Below, in pieces: positions 17,736 through 26,390 of a stretch of 64,000 nt of DNA. Below the pieces are notes generated by a model, which saw only the letters and a list, made by a program, of their open reading frames with translations, searched no databases and had not been told where the DNA came from. Position numbers and translations under genes: made by a program. This stretch comes from Saccharopolyspora rhizosphaerae (GTDB taxonomy: Bacteria > Actinomycetota > Actinomycetes > Mycobacteriales > Pseudonocardiaceae): the NCBI RefSeq assembly GCF_003931915.1, contig NZ_RSAA01000006.1:105255-169254 (forward strand). The letters run 5' to 3'. Position 1 is the first letter of the stretch. Each line of letters begins with the position of its first letter.

Positions 17736-18370
17736 ATGTCGTCCCGCGCACTGCGAAAGCCGCTCTGGTGTCCACCGCACTGGCGTTCGGGGTGAGCGGG
17801 TGCACGCTCCCGATCGCTCTGACGGCACCCCCGCTGCTCCTCCGACCGTCACGGTGACCCAGCCCGCGCCCCCCGGCACCGTCCGCGTCCACCGGGTCCT
17901 CTGGATCGGCCGGCCCCGCCTACCCCACCGCAAGCCCTGCCCTGACCTGCACCGGGAGGGGGCGCACGCTCCGGCCTGCGACGGGCCGGGTGCCGAGGAG
18001 TTCACGCAGGAGTGGATCCGCTTCTCCGAGGCGTGCTACCGGCGCCAGATCTCCAAGCCCACCTGCCACGCCTTCGACGCCGCCACCGCCGACCGGCTCG
18101 GCTGGGAGGCGCCCTACACCTCCTACGGCGGTGGGCAGACCTCCACGCCCACCTACTCCTCGGGATCGTCCTCGTACTCCCTCTCGGCCGGCGCGATGAG
18201 CTGGCTCTCCTCGAACTGGCCGACGCTGTACGACGCGCTGGCCGAAGGTGATGCCGCTGCCGCGCGCGAAGCCATCACCGACTACGGCCCGGACCCCGCT
18301 TACCAGGCGAAGATCATCGCGCAGTTTCAAGGCGGCGTACCCGTCCGACGCAGCCGAACTAGGCCTGTGA
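17736..18370 (+). pseudogene. Frameshifted lipoprotein-like gene
   Basis: The coding signal shifts frame at least twice. ATG 17736 gives MSSRALRKPL. A second frame gives VSTALAFGVSGC, a good lipobox. A Ser/Pro/Thr linker follows, and a third segment from about 17975 reads EEFTQEWIRFSEACYRRQISKPTCHAFD on to ITDYGPDPAYQAKIIAQF with GC-rich third positions. At 18325-18327 a TTT run shifts the frame; dropping one T restores QFKAAYPSDAAELGL and a TGA at 18368-18370. Either this is a decayed secreted lipoprotein or the assembly carries small indels. Family not recognised. Confidence 0.5.
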
Positions 18371-18375
18371 AATCG

Positions 18376-19485
18376 CTACCCGGTGCCGCGCAGGAGGTTT
18401 CGGACCCAGGTGACGGGGCTGGGCCGGGACCCGGTGCGCTGCTGGGTGCGCAGCGGCGGGAACGGCGCGTGCGGTTCGGTCTGGTACCAGAACGCCGTGC
18501 CCGCGATGTCGGCGTCGGTCAGCGGCAGGTAGCGCCCGCCCACCTTCCAGCCGAGCGCCTGCACGGTGACCCGCAGGTCCTGCTCGAAGCAGATCGGGTC
18601 GCGCAGGTGCCAGCGGTACATGCCGAACCGTTGGTGCGGGCGGTAGACCTCGTGCGGCGGCAGCACTTGGTTCAGACCCAGCTGGCCGGTCGAGTAGGGG
18701 ACGTAGCGGCCGCCCACGTCGAAGTTCCACGCGCCGCCGAAGTAGTCCTCGGTGCCGGTTCCGCAGATCGTCGGGTGCTCCTGGTCTCCGTCCAGGAAGA
18801 ACTTCACCTCGCCCTCGCCCCACCACCCCGGCGCGCCGGGCTGAACGGCCAGGTACGTGCCGACGTACCGACCGGTGCCGATGATCCCGTCGACGATCGT
18901 GTGCACCGCCGGTTCCCCGAGCGGGTTGCTGCGCCGCCAGCTCGCGTGGAAGTGGCCGATCCGCTCCGGAAGGTCCCGCTCCTGGTAGGTCACCTGGTAG
19001 TAGACCGGGAGGGTGCGGCGGGTGGTGTTCTCCAGCGTGATCGTGGCGCGCCTGCGGAACGGCATGGGCCAGTAGCTGTTGAAGCCGCCTGCGGGCGCGA
19101 CGACCACGACCTCGGAGTCGACCAGTGCGAGTTCGGCCCACCCGTTGCAGAAGAAGTCGCCGAGCGGCACTTCCACGGACGGCTGCTCCTCGTCGTCCCA
19201 GAACATCCGCAGCACCAGGTCACGCACGCCGGCCACCTCGGTGGTCAGCCAAATGTGCTGGACGACGCCGGGACCGGCGACGTCGGCCAGCGTCTCGGTC
19301 CGGCCGGCGCCCAGCGCGATCGACGGCGAGACCTTCCAACCGGCTCCCAGGTCCCGCGCCGCGGACGCACCGGTGCCCTCGGTGGCCCGCGCACCCGCAC
19401 CCTTCGCTCCGGTCGGGTTCTCCGGGGAGACCGACCGCGTGCGCCTCGTCGGTAACTGCCAGAGCTCCTCCACCACGCCTCCCAT
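18376..19485 (-). CDS. DUF2961 (GH172-like) protein
   Basis: A 369-aa protein. ATG 19485 overlaps the stop of the upstream gene as ATGA. The characteristic segments are present: WWGEGEVKFFLDGDQEHPTICGTGTEDYFGGAWNF, with the GTGTEDYF acidic motif, a jelly-roll N-terminal half with RMFWDDEEQPSVEVPLGDFF, and MPFRRRATITLEN. Members of GH172 include difructose-anhydride enzymes and exo-acting D-arabinofuranosidases. There is no signal peptide in this start. Tight coupling with a GT-C-type membrane protein suggests a shared role in a cell-surface glycan, possibly arabinose-containing; this is inference. Confidence 0.8.
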   Translation of the reverse strand: MGGVVEELWQLPTRRTRSVSPENPTGAKGAGARATEGTGASAARDLGAGWKVSPSIALGAGRTETLADVAGPGVVQHIWLTTEVAGVRDLVLRMFWDDEEQPSVEVPLGDFFCNGWAELALVDSEVVVVAPAGGFNSYWPMPFRRRATITLENTTRRTLPVYYQVTYQERDLPERIGHFHASWRRSNPLGEPAVHTIVDGIIGTGRYVGTYLAVQPGAPGWWGEGEVKFFLDGDQEHPTICGTGTEDYFGGAWNFDVGGRYVPYSTGQLGLNQVLPPHEVYRPHQRFGMYRWHLRDPICFEQDLRVTVQALGWKVGGRYLPLTDADIAGTAFWYQTEPHAPFPPLRTQQRTGSRPSPVTWVRNLLRGTG

Positions 19486-20972
19486 CACGGCTCGTACAGC
19501 GACGGCCAGACCTCCTGCCACGGGGCGATCCGCCCCTCGCACAACCAGATCGGCACCTGGTCGTTGATGCCCGGGTACCCCAGTTCGCCGCGGAAGGTCG
19601 TGAGCTGCCGCGTGCTGCGGCAGTTCGCGCGCAGCGGTTCGGAAACGCCGACGACCAACGCGGACGCCGTGTCCGGTGGCGGGCCGAAGAACCAGTAGCC
19701 GCGGTGCGGGCTGTGCGCTTCCGGCAACCCGCGCTCCCGGCCGTAGCGGTCCAGCGCGCTCGCCTGCCAGAAGTGGGCCGTCACCAGGGGCGTGCCGCGG
19801 GCGGGCAGCGTGCGGTGCTCGTGGGCGACGGCGTCGGCCAGCTCCCGCCACCCCGCGCTGCCGCGCACCGTCGGTGCGGTGAGCGCGCTCGTCCCCGGCA
19901 GCGGGTGGGGCAGGACGACCAGCAGCACCGACAGCACGGCCGACACCGGCCACACCACCCCGATCACGGCGGCGCGCCGCGGTGTCGCGGCCGTGCGGTT
20001 GAGGAGTTCGACCGCTCCGGCGGCGAAGCACAGCGGGAACAGGCCCGCGCAGTAGTAGTAGCGGCCACCGCTGACCAGGAACACCACCAGGACGACCACG
20101 CACGTCCAGCCGAGGAACCGGTACGGCGCCAGCGCGGCCGACCGCAGCAACCGCCACAGGCCGTAGCTGAACAGGACGGCGCCGGCGACCACCCCGGCCA
20201 CCAGCACGCTCAACGGCACGAACGCCAGCGGCCCGCTCGCGGTGGTCGCCGTCTCCTCCCGCACCGCGCTCACCAGCCTCAGCTGCGGCCACCCGTGCCG
20301 GTGCTGCCAAGCCAGGTACGGCAGCGTCGACAGGACCGCCACCACGGCGCCCGCCCACAGCGCGGGACGGCGGAGGACCTCGCGCGGGCCGAGCACCGCC
20401 ACGGTGAGGAAGCAGGCCGCCCACAGCACCGCGATCAGGTACTTCGCCTGGACCGCGACGGCGCCGGTGAGTCCGATCAGCAGCAGTGAGAGCCCGTCGC
20501 GCAGCCGCACCCACCGCACCACCAGCCACGTCGTGACCGCCCAGGCGACCGCGTCGACCGACTGGGTCTGGAGCAGGCTCCCACCGCTCACCGTCTGCGG
20601 CGAGATGGCGTAGGTGGTCGCGGCCAGGGCTTGCGCACCACGCCCTCCACCGAACTCCTGCGCGATGAGCCCGGTGATGAGCACCCCGACGACCGCGGCG
20701 AGGACGGCGGGCAGGCGCACGCCGATGCGCGCGCCGCCGAGCACGGCCTCCCCGATGCGCGCGAGCAGCGGCATCAGCACCGGCTGGTCGGCATAACCCC
20801 AGCTCAGGTGGTGTCCCGCCGCCAACAGGTAGAGCTCGTCGGCGAACCACTCGCGGGTCCCGGCGAGGGGGACGAGGAGCGCGGCCAGACCTGCGGCGAT
20901 CAGGCACAGCGGGCCCCACGCCACCGGCGGCCGGCGGGGCGGTGCGTGGTGCGGCTGGCGGAGCGAGTCCAC
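19485..20972 (-). CDS. GT39/ArnT-like multi-pass glycosyltransferase
   Basis: A 495-aa protein (GTG 20972) with about 10-12 hydrophobic segments. The first extracytoplasmic loop holds EWFADELYLLAAGHHLSWGYADQPVLMPLLAR, where Asp45-Glu46 match the acidic catalytic motif of GT-C enzymes of the PMT/ArnT type. Such enzymes transfer sugars from polyprenyl-phosphate carriers outside the membrane. A soluble C-terminal domain (after about residue 370) includes WRELADAVAHEHRTLP and GYWFFGPPP. It is translationally coupled to the GH172-like gene. The acceptor is unknown. Confidence 0.75.
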   Translation of the reverse strand: MDSLRQPHHAPPRRPPVAWGPLCLIAAGLAALLVPLAGTREWFADELYLLAAGHHLSWGYADQPVLMPLLARIGEAVLGGARIGVRLPAVLAAVVGVLITGLIAQEFGGGRGAQALAATTYAISPQTVSGGSLLQTQSVDAVAWAVTTWLVVRWVRLRDGLSLLLIGLTGAVAVQAKYLIAVLWAACFLTVAVLGPREVLRRPALWAGAVVAVLSTLPYLAWQHRHGWPQLRLVSAVREETATTASGPLAFVPLSVLVAGVVAGAVLFSYGLWRLLRSAALAPYRFLGWTCVVVLVVFLVSGGRYYYCAGLFPLCFAAGAVELLNRTAATPRRAAVIGVVWPVSAVLSVLLVVLPHPLPGTSALTAPTVRGSAGWRELADAVAHEHRTLPARGTPLVTAHFWQASALDRYGRERGLPEAHSPHRGYWFFGPPPDTASALVVGVSEPLRANCRSTRQLTTFRGELGYPGINDQVPIWLCEGRIAPWQEVWPSLYEP

Positions 20973-21079
20973 TCCCGTCCTCTACCCCCTGCAGCACCGG
21001 TCCTATGCCGCACGGCGGGGTTGACCGGCTGCTGGGCACGGGTAGTCCAGGAGGACCAGCAGTTCGTGGAGGGAGGACC

Positions 21080-21313
21080 ATGGCCGCAACGCCGCTGCTC
21101 GACCGCTGGCGCGGAGACCCGGGCGAGCCCGAACAACCCGACAACCCCGAGAACCCGGGCGGCCCGACCACACCGAGCGGCCCCGAGAACCCGGGCGGGC
21201 CGACGAGCCCGGACAAGCCGGAAGCCCCCTCCCCCGCGAAGCCGGCCGCACCCGAGGTGCCGGACGCCCCCGAGAACCCGGACGAGGACCACGAGCCCTC
21301 GCGGCTCCGCTGA
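21080..21313 (+). CDS. Pro/Glu-rich disordered small protein
   Basis: A 77-aa protein from ATG 21080 with GGAGGGAGGACC. It consists of short repeats of the type PENPGGPT/PSGPENPGGP, rich in Pro, Glu, Asp and Gly, with no hydrophobic segment or signal peptide, so it is predicted to be disordered and cytosolic. It is 10 bp upstream of the metallo-hydrolase gene and probably co-transcribed. Family not recognised. Confidence 0.6.
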   Translation: MAATPLLDRWRGDPGEPEQPDNPENPGGPTTPSGPENPGGPTSPDKPEAPSPAKPAAPEVPDAPENPDEDHEPSRLR

Positions 21314-21323
21314 GGAGGCACCG

Positions 21324-22154
21324 ATGAGCGACGCGACCTTGCCCACCGGAGCCGACTGCACGCTGACCTTCGTGGGCACCGCGACCACGCTCCTGCGGCT
21401 CGGACCGTTCACGCTGCTGACCGACCCCAACTTCGTGCGGCGCGGCCAGTGGATCTACATCGGACACGGCATCGTCACGAAACGGCGCACCAACCCGGCG
21501 ATGACGATCGACGAGCTGCCCCCGCTGGACGCCGTGGTGCTCTCACACCTGCACGGCGACCACTTCGACCGGGTCGCCGAACGGGAGTTGGACCGCGACC
21601 TCCCCCTGGTCACCACGCCCCACGCCGCGGACAAGCTGCGCAAGTGCGGGTTCGCCGAATCCGTGCCGATGCCCCGGTGGAGCCAGTGGTCGATGAGCAA
21701 GGACGGCGCACACCTGACCGTCACCTCGCTGCCGGGCCGCCACGCGCGGGGTGTGGTGGGTGTCGTCGCGCCACCGGTGATGGGCACCCTGCTGGACTAC
21801 GAGCCGCCCGGGCGCCGGCGGCTGCGGATGTACATCAGCGGCGACACGATCATGCACGCCGACCTCGCCGAGATCCGCAGGCGCTACCCGGACATCGACC
21901 TCGCCCTGGTGCACCTCGGTGGAACGCGGCTGCTCGGCCACCTGCTCAGCCTGGACCACGAGGAAGGGGCCGACCTGCTGGAGCTGCTGCGCCCACGGCA
22001 AGCGGTTCCGATCCACCACTCCGACTACGGGCTGTTCACGTCACCGCTGTCGGAGTTCCAGGTCGAAGTCGCCCGCCGCGGGATCCCGGGGGTGGTGTAC
22101 GTGCTCCCGGGAAGGCCGCACGACATCGCCCTGCCCGCGCCGCACTCCGGCTGA
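21324..22154 (+). CDS. Metallo-beta-lactamase-fold hydrolase
   Basis: A 276-aa protein from ATG 21324 with GAGGAGGCACC. The metal-binding motif HLHGDHFD follows LDAVVLS, and a later GDTIMHADL and IHHSDYGLF supply further ligands. The N-terminus CTLTFVGTATTLLRLGPFTLLTDPNF is typical of the UlaG/NAPE-PLD-like subgroup. These enzymes hydrolyse phosphodiester, lactone or ester bonds with two metal ions. It has no signal peptide. The substrate cannot be told from the sequence. Confidence 0.85.
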   Translation: MSDATLPTGADCTLTFVGTATTLLRLGPFTLLTDPNFVRRGQWIYIGHGIVTKRRTNPAMTIDELPPLDAVVLSHLHGDHFDRVAERELDRDLPLVTTPHAADKLRKCGFAESVPMPRWSQWSMSKDGAHLTVTSLPGRHARGVVGVVAPPVMGTLLDYEPPGRRRLRMYISGDTIMHADLAEIRRRYPDIDLALVHLGGTRLLGHLLSLDHEEGADLLELLRPRQAVPIHHSDYGLFTSPLSEFQVEVARRGIPGVVYVLPGRPHDIALPAPHSG

Positions 22155-22187
22155 CCGGGAGCGCGGAGACCCGTACTCGCCGGAGTT

Positions 22188-22466
22188 TCAGCCCGGCTCG
22201 CCGCGGCGCTTGCGGTGCGCGACCCACGCGAAGTCGACCGCGGCGATCACGGCGAGCGCGACCAGGACCCAGCCGAGCCACGCGAGCTCGGGGATCCACA
22301 GCAGCACCAGCACTCCGGCGACGGCGCAGAACAACAACCCGAACCCGGCCAGCCACAGCCGGAGGGTCAGCGCGCTGCGCGCGTAGGGCGCGCCCGCGAC
22401 ACCGGCCATCGGGTCGTGGTAGCCGGGCAGTCCTCGCTCGTACTCGGCACGGGAACGCTTCTTCAT
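22188..22466 (-). CDS. Small two-helix membrane protein
   Basis: A 92-aa protein from ATG 22466 with CAGGAGC upstream. The basic start MKKRSRAEYERGLPGYHDP and a short soluble stretch lead to two membrane helices (about 31-53 and 57-82), then a basic tail HRKRRGEPG. Family not recognised with confidence. It lies 40 bp downstream of the sugar transporter gene on the same strand and is likely its operon partner. Confidence 0.65.
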   Translation of the reverse strand: MKKRSRAEYERGLPGYHDPMAGVAGAPYARSALTLRLWLAGFGLLFCAVAGVLVLLWIPELAWLGWVLVALAVIAAVDFAWVAHRKRRGEPG

Positions 22467-22506
22467 GCTCCTGGACTACCCGCCCGGCACGGTGAAGCAC
22501 ACGTGC

Positions 22507-23898
22507 CTACGAGCGCGAGGATTCCGGCGCGGGTTCGGCGCGCAACGAGGCTTCGATCTCCTCCAGGCTGCGGTTCTTCGTCTCGGGCAGCCACCGGACC
22601 AGGTAGGCGAGACCGACGGTGCCGAGCAGGGCGTAGAGCCAGAAGACGCCTGGAGCTCCGAGCGCCTGGATGAGGGTGAGCACGCTGATCGACACCGCCA
22701 GGTCCAGCCCCCAGTGCGTGACGATGCCGAACGAGGCCGCCTTGCCCCGCACGCTGTTCGGGAAGATCTCGCTGTTGACCAGCCAGATCGCGATGCCGAG
22801 GCTGCAGGCGAACGCCGCCTCGTACACGATCAGCGCGCCGATCACGCCGAACGCGACCGGTCCGCGCAGCGGCTGGGTGAACAGGGCTCCGACGACGACC
22901 AGCGCCGCGATCACGACCACCGTGCCGCCCAGGATCAGCGGGCGACGGCCGAGCCGGTCGATGAAGACCAGCGCCAGCACGGTGAACAGGACGTTGACCG
23001 TGCCGATGCCCACCGAGGCGAGGATGGCCGCTGCGTCGCCGAAACCCGCGTTCGTGAGGATGGTCGGCGCGTAGTAGATGACCGCGTTGACGCCCACGAC
23101 CTGGCTGGTGCCCGCGGCGGCCACGCCCACCGAAACCCAACGCCGGTAACCGCGGCCGAGCAGCGCTCGGTAGGAGATTCGCTGCTCGGCGTGCGCGGTC
23201 GCGGTGATCTCGGCCAGCTCGTCCGCCACGTCCTCCGCGGGACGCGTGCGCAGCAGCACGTCACGCGCTTCGGAGCGGCGACCGCGGCCGACGAGCCAGC
23301 GCGGGCTCTCCGGCAGCACGAGCAGGCCCGCCAGCATGACCACCGACGGAACGACGGCCACGGCGAACATCCACCGCCAGTGGCCACCGCTGGAGAGGGC
23401 GTAGCCGACCAGGTACGAGGCGAGGATGCCGACGGTGACCATCAACTGGTGCAGCGACACCAGCGCGCCGCGGCGTCGCCGGGGCGCCATCTCGGCGATG
23501 TAGGTCGGCACGACCAGCGAGGACGCACCGATCGCCAGCCCCAGCACACCCCGGGAGGCGGTCACCACCACCGCGTCGGAGGCCAGCGCGCACGCGACCG
23601 TCGCCGCGGTGAACAGGACGACGACTCCGAGCAGGACGCGCCGGCGCCCGTACCGGTCCGCCAGCGGCCCGCCGCCGAGCACCCCGATCACCGCCCCGAC
23701 CAACAGCGAGGACACCAGGACCTGCTGCCCGACCGAACTGAGCTCGAACTCGGGCGAGATGTAGAGCAGGGCCGTCGAGATGACCCCGGTGTCGTAGCCG
23801 AACAGCAGACCGCCGAGCGCGGCGGTCAACGACGCGCCTACGACGACCGCTCCCCCGCTGCCGGTCCGCGGCTCGACCTCGTTCGTGGACCCCGTCAT
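22507..23898 (-). CDS. MFS sugar transporter (sugar porter family)
   Basis: A 463-aa, 12-helix protein. ATG 23898 follows GGAGGGAGG. It shows the sugar-porter signatures GLLFGYDTGVISTALL, DRYGRRRVLLG, PESPRWLVGRGR, GVNAVIYYAPTIL, DRLGRRPLILGG and the C-terminal PETKNRSLEEIE. These identify a proton-coupled sugar or polyol importer similar to XylE/GalP/IolT. There is no sugar-metabolism gene next to it, so the substrate is open. Confidence 0.9.
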   Translation of the reverse strand: MTGSTNEVEPRTGSGGAVVVGASLTAALGGLLFGYDTGVISTALLYISPEFELSSVGQQVLVSSLLVGAVIGVLGGGPLADRYGRRRVLLGVVVLFTAATVACALASDAVVVTASRGVLGLAIGASSLVVPTYIAEMAPRRRRGALVSLHQLMVTVGILASYLVGYALSSGGHWRWMFAVAVVPSVVMLAGLLVLPESPRWLVGRGRRSEARDVLLRTRPAEDVADELAEITATAHAEQRISYRALLGRGYRRWVSVGVAAAGTSQVVGVNAVIYYAPTILTNAGFGDAAAILASVGIGTVNVLFTVLALVFIDRLGRRPLILGGTVVVIAALVVVGALFTQPLRGPVAFGVIGALIVYEAAFACSLGIAIWLVNSEIFPNSVRGKAASFGIVTHWGLDLAVSISVLTLIQALGAPGVFWLYALLGTVGLAYLVRWLPETKNRSLEEIEASLRAEPAPESSRS

Positions 23899-24732
23899 CG
23901 CGCCGCCTCCCTCCGCCAGGGCTGCGCACCGCGCAGCCCGCAGGACGTCGAGCGGTCCACTGGTGACCACTGTGGACATCCGCTTCCGGTGGCCGCGGCA
24001 CACCGTCCCGCACCGCTGGAGACACCGCAATCCAGTCCGTGGGTGGCCGAACACGACCACGCCTGTCCGAGTGAAACGACGAGCCGCACCAACCGGCAGC
24101 GGGCCGTGCAGCGGCGGCCCTCGGACGTTGCCGATCGCGTTCCGCATCCGCAACGAACCCGACACCGACCCGGACAGCGGCCTCCGACACGGCGCGCCAC
24201 GACCCCAACCAACACAGCGGCCCGCGGGCCGCCACCACCACGGCGGGCAACACGGCGCCAACCACCGCACGGGCCCGCGCCGCGCCGCTCACCGACCTCG
24301 GTGCGCAGCAACGAGAGGCCCGCCGACGCGAGCTGACTGTCCTACCCTCCTGCCCGTTCGTGCGGCGGTGGGACCACCAAGCGCCCTGACCACGCCGACC
24401 TGGTGCCACGCGTGCACGCGCAAGCTCACCGACACGCGCACCCTTCTGGGGAATCCGAGCGTGTCTCACCTGGTCACGGCGCTGGGTGTCGACATTCGCG
24501 CGAAGTTGGATCCGGAGGCGCCGGGGTCAGGACTCGCGCGAAGTGGGAAGCTGAGCGAGCTTGTCCCCCAGTTGCGGCCCACGGATGGCTGGCCCCAGGC
24601 GCTGCACCCCAGGCGCTGCCCCTCAGTGGCTGTTCCTCAATGACTGTCCCCCAGTTGCTGCTCCCAGGCGCTGCCCCCAGGTTGCTGGCCCTGAGTTGCT
24701 GTCCCTCAGTTGCTGGCCCGCGGTAGCGGGAG
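23899..24732. repeat. Long intergenic region with degenerate short tandem repeats
   Basis: About 830 bp without a supported gene. From about 24565 to 24722 it consists of degenerate units related to CCTCAGTTGCTGGCCC (variants CCCCCAGTTGCTGCTCCCA, CCCAGGCGCTGCCCC, CCTGAGTTGCTGTCC). Just before it, at about 24495-24545, are two TCGCGCGAAGT stretches resembling the dispersed TTCTCGCGAAGTTCGA element. Confidence 0.6.
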
Positions 24733-25146
24733 TCAGTGTTCGAGTTCGGGGAACTTCTCGAGGCGGCTCTCGAGGTCGTCGGGGGCGTTTGGCAAGCGGA
24801 ACGCTGGCGCGAACAAGCTGCCCGGGTTGTCGCCCGAGGTCGCCGCCCGCAGGAAGAGCTGCACGCGCACGGGCTCCGGGAGGACGTCCTCGTCCAGGTA
24901 CGCCACCGGTGTGGTCTCGCCTTCGCCGTCGACCGCCACGCGCAACGCCCACCCGCTCACCTCGTCCCAGGTCAACAGCAACGGCAGTTCAGCCAAGGTG
25001 GGGACGCGGGAGTTGAGGACGACGATGACCGTCGCCAGGCCGCTCTCGACGTCGAGGTCGACGGTGCCGACTTCGTCATCAAGACCTTCGGTCACGCTGC
25101 GGACGTAGTTGACCAGACCGCTGACCACGGAGACCTTCATGTCCAT
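24733..25146 (-). CDS. DUF6292-like hypothetical protein
   Basis: A 137-aa protein. ATG 25146 (MDMKVSVVSGLVNYV) follows GGGAAGAGG at good spacing. It has a mixed alpha/beta composition with VTLDLDVESG-like strands, LLLTWDEVSGWALRV and a C-terminal LPNAPDDLESRLEKFPELEH. It looks like the actinobacterial DUF6292 group of small cytosolic proteins of unknown role; that assignment is from memory and moderate. It ends at the tandem-repeat block. Confidence 0.6.
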   Translation of the reverse strand: MDMKVSVVSGLVNYVRSVTEGLDDEVGTVDLDVESGLATVIVVLNSRVPTLAELPLLLTWDEVSGWALRVAVDGEGETTPVAYLDEDVLPEPVRVQLFLRAATSGDNPGSLFAPAFRLPNAPDDLESRLEKFPELEH

Positions 25147-25226
25147 CGCGAGCCTCTTCCCTGGCGTGGCTTCGTTCCTCCACCGGGTAACCACCCGCGC
25201 CCGGTTCCGAACCTCGGAACCGGAAC

Positions 25227-25251
25227 GTTTCTCGCCATGCTCATCGGGTAC
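25227..25251 (+). promoter_or_regulatory. SigB/SigF-type promoter
   Basis: GTTT at 25227-25230 and GGGTAC at 25246-25251 are spaced by 15 nt, matching the stress-sigma consensus of actinobacteria (GTTT-N14..16-GGGTA). It lies 38 nt upstream of the ATG at 25289, a normal leader length. Confidence 0.65.
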
Positions 25252-25288
25252 GCGTCGGGGTGGGCCGAGACGACGCCGGGAGGTGACC

Positions 25289-25504
25289 ATGCCGGAAGAA
25301 CGGCACCGCGCGCACGAGCCGGACCAGGCAGGGGTACCGGTCGACGACGTCCCCGCGGCCGGCACCGACGAGGACACCCCGTACGACCAGGGCGCGGGTG
25401 ACCACATCGCACCCGAAGCCCCCTACGCGCCGGAGCGGGACGAGGGCGGGAGCACCCACCACCTACCTGCCGACATGTCGCCGGGTGAGGTGCCGGAACG
25501 ATGA
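25289..25504 (+). CDS. Small acidic hypothetical protein
   Basis: A 71-aa protein from ATG 25289 with GGGAGGTGACC. It is hydrophilic, Asp/Glu/Pro-rich and without a membrane segment (VDDVPAAGTDEDTPYDQGAG). It has a stress-sigma-like promoter 38 bp upstream and a perfect 19-bp-arm terminator after it, so it is likely a single-gene stress transcript. Family not recognised. Confidence 0.6.
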   Translation: MPEERHRAHEPDQAGVPVDDVPAAGTDEDTPYDQGAGDHIAPEAPYAPERDEGGSTHHLPADMSPGEVPER

Positions 25505-25521
25505 GGACGCCGAACGAGTTC

Positions 25522-25564
25522 GAGGCGGGCCGAGCCTCGCGGTGAGCGAGGCTCGGCCCGCCTC
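25522..25564. terminator. Perfect 19-bp-arm bidirectional terminator
   Basis: Arms 25522-25540 and 25546-25564 are perfect complements around a GGTGA loop. It lies between the convergent stops at 25504 and 25601. Confidence 0.85.
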
Positions 25565-25600
25565 GGGTGGTGCGCCTGAGGGAAGGCGTCAGCCGGACGA

Positions 25601-25921
25601 TCAGCTGTCGTTGTCCTCGTTCTCGTCGTCCTTAGCCTTCTCCTTGTCCTTGCTGTCGTCCTCCGCGGTGGCGTAGGCGTCGCCGCCGTCCGCGCTGCCA
25701 CCGTTGCCGCATTCCGCGTGGGCTTCCTTGAGGAGGCCGATCGCGGGGCAGAAGTTGAAGGATCCGCCGTTGCCGCCGTAGCCACCCTTGCCGCCCTCAG
25801 CGGCGGCGGTGGTCACCGACGAGTGGTTGTCCTTGTCGGCCGCGGCGAACGCCGGAGAACCGGCGCTCATCAAGCCCGTAACGGCGATCGCGGTGCCCAC
25901 GAGACGGACAGAAGCACGCAT
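25601..25921 (-). CDS. Gly-rich secreted protein, paralogue A
   Basis: A 106-aa protein with a signal peptide (MRASVRLVGTAIAVTGLMSAGSPAFA, cleavage after AFA about residue 26). The mature part begins with DNHSSVTTAAAEGGKGG, continues with a Gly-rich segment holding FCPAIG and ECGNGGSADGGDA (two Cys), and ends in a Lys/Asp/Glu tail. It shares the same plan and many exact segments with the protein at 28545, so the two are paralogues. GGAG lies upstream of the ATG. Function unknown; a cell-surface or matrix protein is a guess. Confidence 0.75.
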   Translation of the reverse strand: MRASVRLVGTAIAVTGLMSAGSPAFAAADKDNHSSVTTAAAEGGKGGYGGNGGSFNFCPAIGLLKEAHAECGNGGSADGGDAYATAEDDSKDKEKAKDDENEDNDS

Positions 25922-26390
25922 TCCCAGTACTCCGATCTCTTCGATTCTGAGGATGTTCGTCCGATCGGTCTCGCCGATGGGTTTCGAGGCGTAGCCGTGT
26001 GATCAGACGAGATCATCTTGGCACTGGGAGATCGATCTCTGCACGCTCATCAACGCAATTCGACGGAAGATCACCCGGCTGGTCGTCGACAACCCGGGGA
26101 ACCCAACCCTACGAATGCGAGACGCATTTCCAATCGCGCGCGAGAACCGATTGATGTTCGTATTCACGTTCTTCTCCCGCACATCCGGTCGGACCGCGGT
26201 GCTCGGCCGAAGTGGAAAATCTTCCGATTCCCTCACGGCCCACTTCGACCGAGCGCGGCCCCGGCGCGGGGAGCGGCAGCACACCGCGGCGAATTCGGTC
26301 CGCGTTCAGCACCGGGATGAGCAACCCAACACGGGGGTGGACCGAAGCGCGGAACACCTGCAGTGCTGCCGAACAGGAAGGCCAGAGCCC
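25922..26390. other. Intergenic region, lower GC
   Basis: About 470 bp with noticeably lower GC than its surroundings and no supported gene. It should contain the promoter of the Gly-rich gene at 25601. The long + strand frame through it (to 27212) is antisense to the SSI gene and not credible. Confidence 0.5.

Noticed and set aside
18376..21321. 981-aa open frame on the minus strand spanning the GT39 gene
   Set aside because: Only the last 369 residues (GH172) are credible. The upstream part is the shadow of the GT39 gene, which has its own coding frame and an ATGA junction at 19485.
21040..22481. Identical 14-mer GGGTAGTCCAGGAG before the genes at 21080 and 22466 (opposite strands)
   Set aside because: It looked like a shared SigB -10, but the leader before 22466 would be only a few bases and no clear -35 fits. 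It includes ribosome-site sequence, so chance similarity is likely.
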